Of a stretch of DNA of 9,738 nt, positions 5,755 to 9,738 are shown in pieces (the first letter of the stretch is position 1; every line of letters starts with the position of its first letter). Where the stretch lies: NCBI GenBank assembly GCA_023301665.1, contig JALZUL010000007.1, positions 1 through 9,738 of the forward strand, in the 5' to 3' direction. Both the position numbers and the translations under genes were made by a program. Source of the DNA: Ascidiaceihabitans sp. (GTDB taxonomy: Bacteria; Pseudomonadota; Alphaproteobacteria; Rhodobacterales; Rhodobacteraceae). A model generated the notes under the pieces. It was not told where the DNA came from. It did not search any database and saw only the letters and a list, made by a program, of their open reading frames with translations.

Positions 5755-7273
5755 GCTTGCTGCGATCTTAATGTTTGCCAGCACCGCTACCTTTGCTGGC
5801 CCCACATTTACCCGACAAGCTGTTCCTGAGCACGCTTACACAGGTGGGTGGGAACATTACGTTGGCGGCGGCGTTGCCGTTTTTGATTGCGACAATGACA
5901 ACCGGCTCGACCTTGTGGCAGCGGGCGGTACGAGCCCGGTTGCATTGTGGCGCAACATTACGTCGGTTGGAACGTCTCTTGAATTTGAGGCATTGCCAGC
6001 CCCCTCGATCACCGCAACAACTGGCGTGTACCCCATCGATATCGACAACGATGATCAGTTGGATTTGATCATTATGCGGGTTGGGCCGGACGCCGTTTTG
6101 AAAGGCGATGGCACGTGTAATTTTACACCCCTGTCACTTGCGGATGTGAGCTTTGAAGACAAGTGGACAACAGCGTTTTCAGCGACCTGGGAAACAAACA
6201 ACACATTGCCAACGCTGGCATTTGGACATTACGTGGACCGCTCGAACCCTGATGGTCCGTTTGAGGCTTGCGATACAAACCTATTGTTGCGCCCCGATGG
6301 CACTGGTTACCAAACTCATGCTCTTACGCCCGGATATTGCCCGCTTTCCATGCTATTTTCCGACTGGTCCCGTGATGGTGCCGCCGATCTACGAGTCAGC
6401 AATGATCGCCATTATTACGTTCGCGCAGGCGCGGAACAATTGTGGGATATGACAACTCCGCCCCGCTTGTTCGGTGAAGCCGAAGGTTGGATCAATCACG
6501 AGGTTTGGGGAATGGGCATCGCCAGCCGCGACATCGATCGCAACGGTCTTGTTGATGTGTTCCTATCCTCAATGGGAGATCAGCGTCTTCAAGAATGGAC
6601 CGGCCAAGGTGCCGGATTTAAGGACGTTCCTTTTGATCGCGGCGTGGCGGCTCACAAACCATACACGGGCGGTGATGGTCGCCCCTCGACGGGATGGCAC
6701 ATCAGTATCGGGGATGTTCAAAACGACGGGTTGGATGACGTGTTCATCGCTAAGGGCAACGTTCAACAAATGCCCGGCATGGCGCTTGATGACCCCAACA
6801 ATCTATTAATCCAAAACGATGATGCTACTTTTACAGAGGCGGGATTGAGTGCAGGTGTTGCAAGCCTTGATCGCGCACGCGGCGCGGCATTGGCTGATTT
6901 TGACGGTGATGGTCTTTTGGATTTGGTGGTTGTTAATCGCGTCGCCCCGCTCGAGGTATATCGGAACACAACTAAAGACACCGGCCATTGGATTTCCATC
7001 GACCCCCGTCAAAAAGGTATCAACACCCGCGCGATTGGCAGCTGGATTGAACTGGTCGACAACGAGGGCGCGCAGCTGCGTGAGATCACACTTGGTGGCG
7101 GGCATGCGGGGGATGTTTCTGCCCCGCAACACTTTGGATTGAAGGATGCAAAGGCCGTGTCTTTTCGCGTGATTTGGCCAGACGGCACTCAGGGAATATG
7201 GCGCGACGTTGAAACTGATCAACGCCTGCGCATCACCCGCGACGGCGATACGGTCGCGATCAAAGCCTATTAG
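5744..7273 (+). CDS. Exported CRTAC1 family protein (FG-GAP/VCBS repeats plus ASPIC/UnbV domain)
   Basis: Exported beta-propeller-type protein of unknown role. With the ATG at 5744 it has 509 residues and a signal peptide cleaved after TFA (about 18). A GTG two codons upstream (5738) is equally plausible: it adds a Lys and sits 5 bases after AAGGA (5728-5732). Repeated FG-GAP/VCBS units carry calcium-binding-like loops DCDNDNRLD (48-56), DIDNDDQLD (99-107), DWSRDGAAD (207-215), DIDRNGLVD (263-271), DVQNDGLDD (324-332) and DFDGDGLLD (385-393). The C-terminal ASPIC/UnbV domain (about 415-500) includes GSWIEL, ITLGGGHAGD and VIWPDG. Four cysteines (49, 125, 176, 199) could form disulfides in the periplasm. 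It overlaps the ROK gene by 11 bases and meets the peroxidase gene tail to tail. I infer a structural, binding or redox-partner role in the cell envelope; no enzyme activity can be read from the sequence. Confidence 0.85.
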   Translation: MRVELAAILMFASTATFAGPTFTRQAVPEHAYTGGWEHYVGGGVAVFDCDNDNRLDLVAAGGTSPVALWRNITSVGTSLEFEALPAPSITATTGVYPIDIDNDDQLDLIIMRVGPDAVLKGDGTCNFTPLSLADVSFEDKWTTAFSATWETNNTLPTLAFGHYVDRSNPDGPFEACDTNLLLRPDGTGYQTHALTPGYCPLSMLFSDWSRDGAADLRVSNDRHYYVRAGAEQLWDMTTPPRLFGEAEGWINHEVWGMGIASRDIDRNGLVDVFLSSMGDQRLQEWTGQGAGFKDVPFDRGVAAHKPYTGGDGRPSTGWHISIGDVQNDGLDDVFIAKGNVQQMPGMALDDPNNLLIQNDDATFTEAGLSAGVASLDRARGAALADFDGDGLLDLVVVNRVAPLEVYRNTTKDTGHWISIDPRQKGINTRAIGSWIELVDNEGAQLREITLGGGHAGDVSAPQHFGLKDAKAVSFRVIWPDGTQGIWRDVETDQRLRITRDGDTVAIKAY

Positions 7274-8601
7274 TCAATCGGCAACCCACTTGGCACTGAC
7301 GGCGGAATACCCAAAGCCCCCTTGAGGCTTTGCTCATCTGTCAGGGCATGCAAGAACGCGATGATCTCATCGATCTCGGTGTCTGTTAATGTCATTGGCT
7401 CTAACGTATTGGCGTCCGCAATTTTTGCGACTTCGCTTGCATCCTTCATCAGGTCAAAGTCACCGCCTGCAATATCATCAGGCAGCACAGCATACGTTTC
7501 GAGGTAGGCCTTCAGAGAGCCAACAGGGTCAAGGTGGTGACGGATGACCTGGTCTAACGTGCCATATGCGCCGCTGTGGCCATAGGGCCCTGTGTGCGCC
7601 ACGTTGCGCAGTGATGGCGTGCGAAAGGCATATGCGTCGGCCGGATTACCCGTGACCCGCATTCGTCCCTCATCACGTTTGTGTCGCTCAAAGCTAGCGG
7701 CTTTCCCCGGTCCAATTTGCGGCATCGCAATTGCATGAAACTGATGATCTGTTTGGAACAAACCGCTGTGGCACGTCGCACATCCCGCATCGCCGTAAAA
7801 CAAATTCTTGCCTGCCTCTGCTTGAGGTGCAAGCGGTTGGTCTAATCGAAGGTGTAGATCAAAAGGGCTATTCGTCGCGCGCCATTCAAAATCAACGAAT
7901 GCGGCAATCGCATCCGAGATATCCGTGAAATGAATTGGAGCTTGGGCACCTATAAGTGGATCAAACTTTGCGCGATATTCAGGCAACGCCTCAACCCGTT
8001 TGGCCAAAATGTCCCAAGCACCACCCTCCCCCGTCAAAACACCCTGACGAACAGCCGTCGATACCTTGTTCTCTGAATAATGCCCTGCCATTTCGTCGGC
8101 AGACAGCACGGGAAACATCGTTTGCGCTGACAACAAAGATGCGAAACCGCTTTCCATCTCACCCCCCAGTGGGGTGCGAATGCCAGAGGGGCGCGTTTCG
8201 TCAACCTCGAGGCGGCCGTCGTGAAAGAAGCTGGTGAATTCAGACGCTCCGAGATTAAACAAGGCTGGGGCGTTTCGCGGTATCCGTTTCTCTGGGGGAT
8301 TTTCCCGATCTATCTTTCGATCGGGCCCAAGCCCAATACCACCATCACCAATCCCCAACGACACGCCATCGGCGGTGTTAAATTTAGGGTGATGACAGGT
8401 CGCGCAAGAGACCGATTTATTGCCCGACAAGATTGGATCAAAAAACAACAGCTGCCCCAACTCGATCAGGGGGGCATTGATCTCAGGAAAGGTAACCTTG
8501 GCAGACGGCAATGGCTCAGCAACGCCAGCACTCCCGAGGGCCACCCAAATTGCAATGGATGAAACAAACGTTTTTCTCGGAAGGTGTCGCAGCTCTATCA
8601 T
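7270..8601 (-). CDS. Periplasmic di-heme cytochrome c peroxidase/MauG-like protein
   Basis: Exported protein of the bacterial cytochrome c peroxidase/MauG superfamily, which reduces hydrogen peroxide or uses it to oxidise a partner protein. I chose the ATG at 8601 (443 residues) because it overlaps the xylB stop as ATGA (8598-8601) and gives a signal peptide cleaved after GVA (about 28). Two heme c sites are present, CATCH at 66-70 and 274-278. Other family features are FHDGRLE (126-132), the GGEM element with Glu148, and FRTPSLRNVAHTGPYGHSG (326-344). From remembered alignments, the sixth heme ligand, Met in classical peroxidases and Tyr in MauG, falls on His356 in VIRHHLDP. At 443 residues it is longer than classical peroxidases (about 320-350 residues). 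The genes around it are xylB (upstream, coupled) and the convergent CRTAC1 gene. The natural substrate is unknown. Confidence 0.88.
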   Translation of the reverse strand: MIELRHLPRKTFVSSIAIWVALGSAGVAEPLPSAKVTFPEINAPLIELGQLLFFDPILSGNKSVSCATCHHPKFNTADGVSLGIGDGGIGLGPDRKIDRENPPEKRIPRNAPALFNLGASEFTSFFHDGRLEVDETRPSGIRTPLGGEMESGFASLLSAQTMFPVLSADEMAGHYSENKVSTAVRQGVLTGEGGAWDILAKRVEALPEYRAKFDPLIGAQAPIHFTDISDAIAAFVDFEWRATNSPFDLHLRLDQPLAPQAEAGKNLFYGDAGCATCHSGLFQTDHQFHAIAMPQIGPGKAASFERHKRDEGRMRVTGNPADAYAFRTPSLRNVAHTGPYGHSGAYGTLDQVIRHHLDPVGSLKAYLETYAVLPDDIAGGDFDLMKDASEVAKIADANTLEPMTLTDTEIDEIIAFLHALTDEQSLKGALGIPPSVPSGLPID

Positions 8602-9738
8602 TGTAGCGATTTCCAATCCGAGAAGCTGGTGCGGAAGTGATCATAGCGCGCCTGATAACCATCAAGCAGCGTGGTATTTGGCGATACAACTGATGCGACT
8701 GGTGGTTTGGTCATGACATCACAAACCGCCGCATCGGTCACACCGCATATCGCAAGCCGCGCCGCGCCAAGTGCTGCGCCAAAATCCCCTTGCTCGGGGA
8801 TCTCAAGCTTCAAGTTCAAAACAGTGGCCAACATCTCAACCCAATACGCAGACTGTGCCCCCCCACCAATTGCCAAAACCGACTCTAGTTTTGCACCTGT
8901 TGTTCGTAACGCCTCGAGGCAGTCACGCAGCGCGAAGCTAACACCTTGCAAGACCGCTTGGGTCATGTCCGCCCGTGTAGTCCCCACATCCAAGCCAACA
9001 AAACCCGCCCTAACTGCCCCGTCATTGTGCGGCGTTCGCTCCCCCGAAAGATAGGGATAGAACTGAAGCTTTGTGGCGGGGGCTAGCGTTTCCCCCAGCT
9101 CTGCAGTCAATTGAGCTGGGCTTTGCCCCGTAACGCGGCTGAGCCAATTCAAGCTATCGGTTGCAGCCAGAACAACGCCCATTTGATACCATTGCTTTGG
9201 GACTGCATGACAAAAAGTATGTACCGCACTGTCGGCCATTGGCGCAAATCCGTTTCGCGCCGCCAACAAGACACCAGAGGTTCCAAGCGACACAAACCCT
9301 GTGCCCTCAGACATCGCGCCAACGCCGCAAGCCGCTACTGCATTATCACCGCCACCTGCAACAACCTGGACACCTTTGGGCAGGCCGTAGGTTTGGGCAA
9401 GATCTGTGCGCACGATGCCAACGACCTGTGACCCTTCAAAGAGTTTCGGCATTTGCATCTCAGAAAGGCCCGTGGCCTCTAACAATTCCTCGGACCACTC
9501 GCGGCTACCGACATCCAGCCATGATGTTCCTGCACTGTCCGACATGTCGGCAGTATACTCACCCGTCAGCCAGAAAGTCATATAATCCTTTGGCAAAAGG
9601 ACCTTTGCGATTTGAGCAAACACATCCGGTTCATGGGTGGCAACCCACTTGACCTTTGGGGCGGTAAAGCCGGGGAAAACAATGTTGCCGGTCTTCTCGC
9701 GAAACGCCGGCATTGCATCGAGCGCGGCGGCCTCGACG
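8598..9738 (-). CDS. xylB: Xylulokinase, 5' end outside the window
   Basis: FGGY-family kinase that phosphorylates D-xylulose to xylulose 5-phosphate for the pentose phosphate pathway. The frame stays open to the right edge, so the ATG at 9713 is internal. About 379 residues are visible, and roughly 100 N-terminal residues are missing compared with E. coli XylB (484). Matches to XylB are clear: FPGFTAPK, HEPD followed by KVLLPKDY, TADMSDSAGTSWLDV, VAGGGDNA with the predicted catalytic Asp, SLGTSGV, AVHTFCHAVPKQW, FYPYLSGERTPHN, and IGGGAQSAYW with GAALGAARLA near the C-terminus. The stop codon overlaps the start of the peroxidase gene by 4 bases, so both are on one message whose promoter lies outside the window. 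It identifies the locus as a xylose catabolism region. Confidence 0.95.
   Translation of the reverse strand, partial: VEAAALDAMPAFREKTGNIVFPGFTAPKVKWVATHEPDVFAQIAKVLLPKDYMTFWLTGEYTADMSDSAGTSWLDVGSREWSEELLEATGLSEMQMPKLFEGSQVVGIVRTDLAQTYGLPKGVQVVAGGGDNAVAACGVGAMSEGTGFVSLGTSGVLLAARNGFAPMADSAVHTFCHAVPKQWYQMGVVLAATDSLNWLSRVTGQSPAQLTAELGETLAPATKLQFYPYLSGERTPHNDGAVRAGFVGLDVGTTRADMTQAVLQGVSFALRDCLEALRTTGAKLESVLAIGGGAQSAYWVEMLATVLNLKLEIPEQGDFGAALGAARLAICGVTDAAVCDVMTKPPVASVVSPNTTLLDGYQARYDHFRTSFSDWKSLQ

Noticed and set aside
7238..7258. Hairpin CGCGAC/GTCGCG at the end of the CRTAC1 gene as a terminator
   Set aside because: The 6-base stem lies inside the coding region and no T run follows on either strand, so it is more likely a product of coding sequence.
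8602..8616. Start of the peroxidase gene at 8616
   Set aside because: The ATG at 8601 forms an ATGA overlap with xylB and gives a cleaner signal peptide.

Overview
The window reads as part of an alphaproteobacterial chromosome, most likely a marine Rhodobacterales (roseobacter-type) bacterium. This is inferred from the gene set, the single-domain sugar ATPase and the protein style; no rRNA or other marker gene is present. Nearly all of it is one D-xylose (possibly xylose/glucose) uptake and catabolism locus, with two exported, probably redox-related proteins built into it.

Layout from left to right. Positions 2-238 (+) hold the 3' end of an unidentified gene. Positions 4370-253 (-) hold a transport operon: xylF (periplasmic sugar-binding protein), xylH (permease), xylG (single-domain ATPase) and a glucokinase (glk). 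xylG and glk are joined by an ATGA overlap. A strong stem-loop lies between xylF and xylH. The 172-base divergent control region (4371-4542) is AT-rich and contains palindromes that are good operator candidates. From 4543 (+) runs a ROK-family xylose regulator (xylR type), overlapped at its 3' end by a gene for an exported CRTAC1/ASPIC-UnbV beta-propeller protein. That gene meets, stop codon to stop codon with a 4-base overlap, a gene on the minus strand for an exported di-heme cytochrome c peroxidase/MauG-like protein. The peroxidase gene starts inside the stop codon of xylB (xylulokinase), which runs off the right edge.

How the genes fit together. XylF binds the sugar in the periplasm and XylH with XylG imports it. 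XylB phosphorylates xylulose after isomerisation; xylA is not in the window. Glk would phosphorylate glucose, which suggests the transporter may also handle glucose. The ROK protein probably represses the divergent promoters until sugar is present. The peroxidase and the CRTAC1 protein have no place in the textbook xylose pathway, yet each overlaps a xylose gene. This embedded pair is the most interesting part of the window.

No tRNA, rRNA, CRISPR array, insertion sequence or phage gene was seen. Apart from the control region, gaps between genes are very short and the coding density is high.
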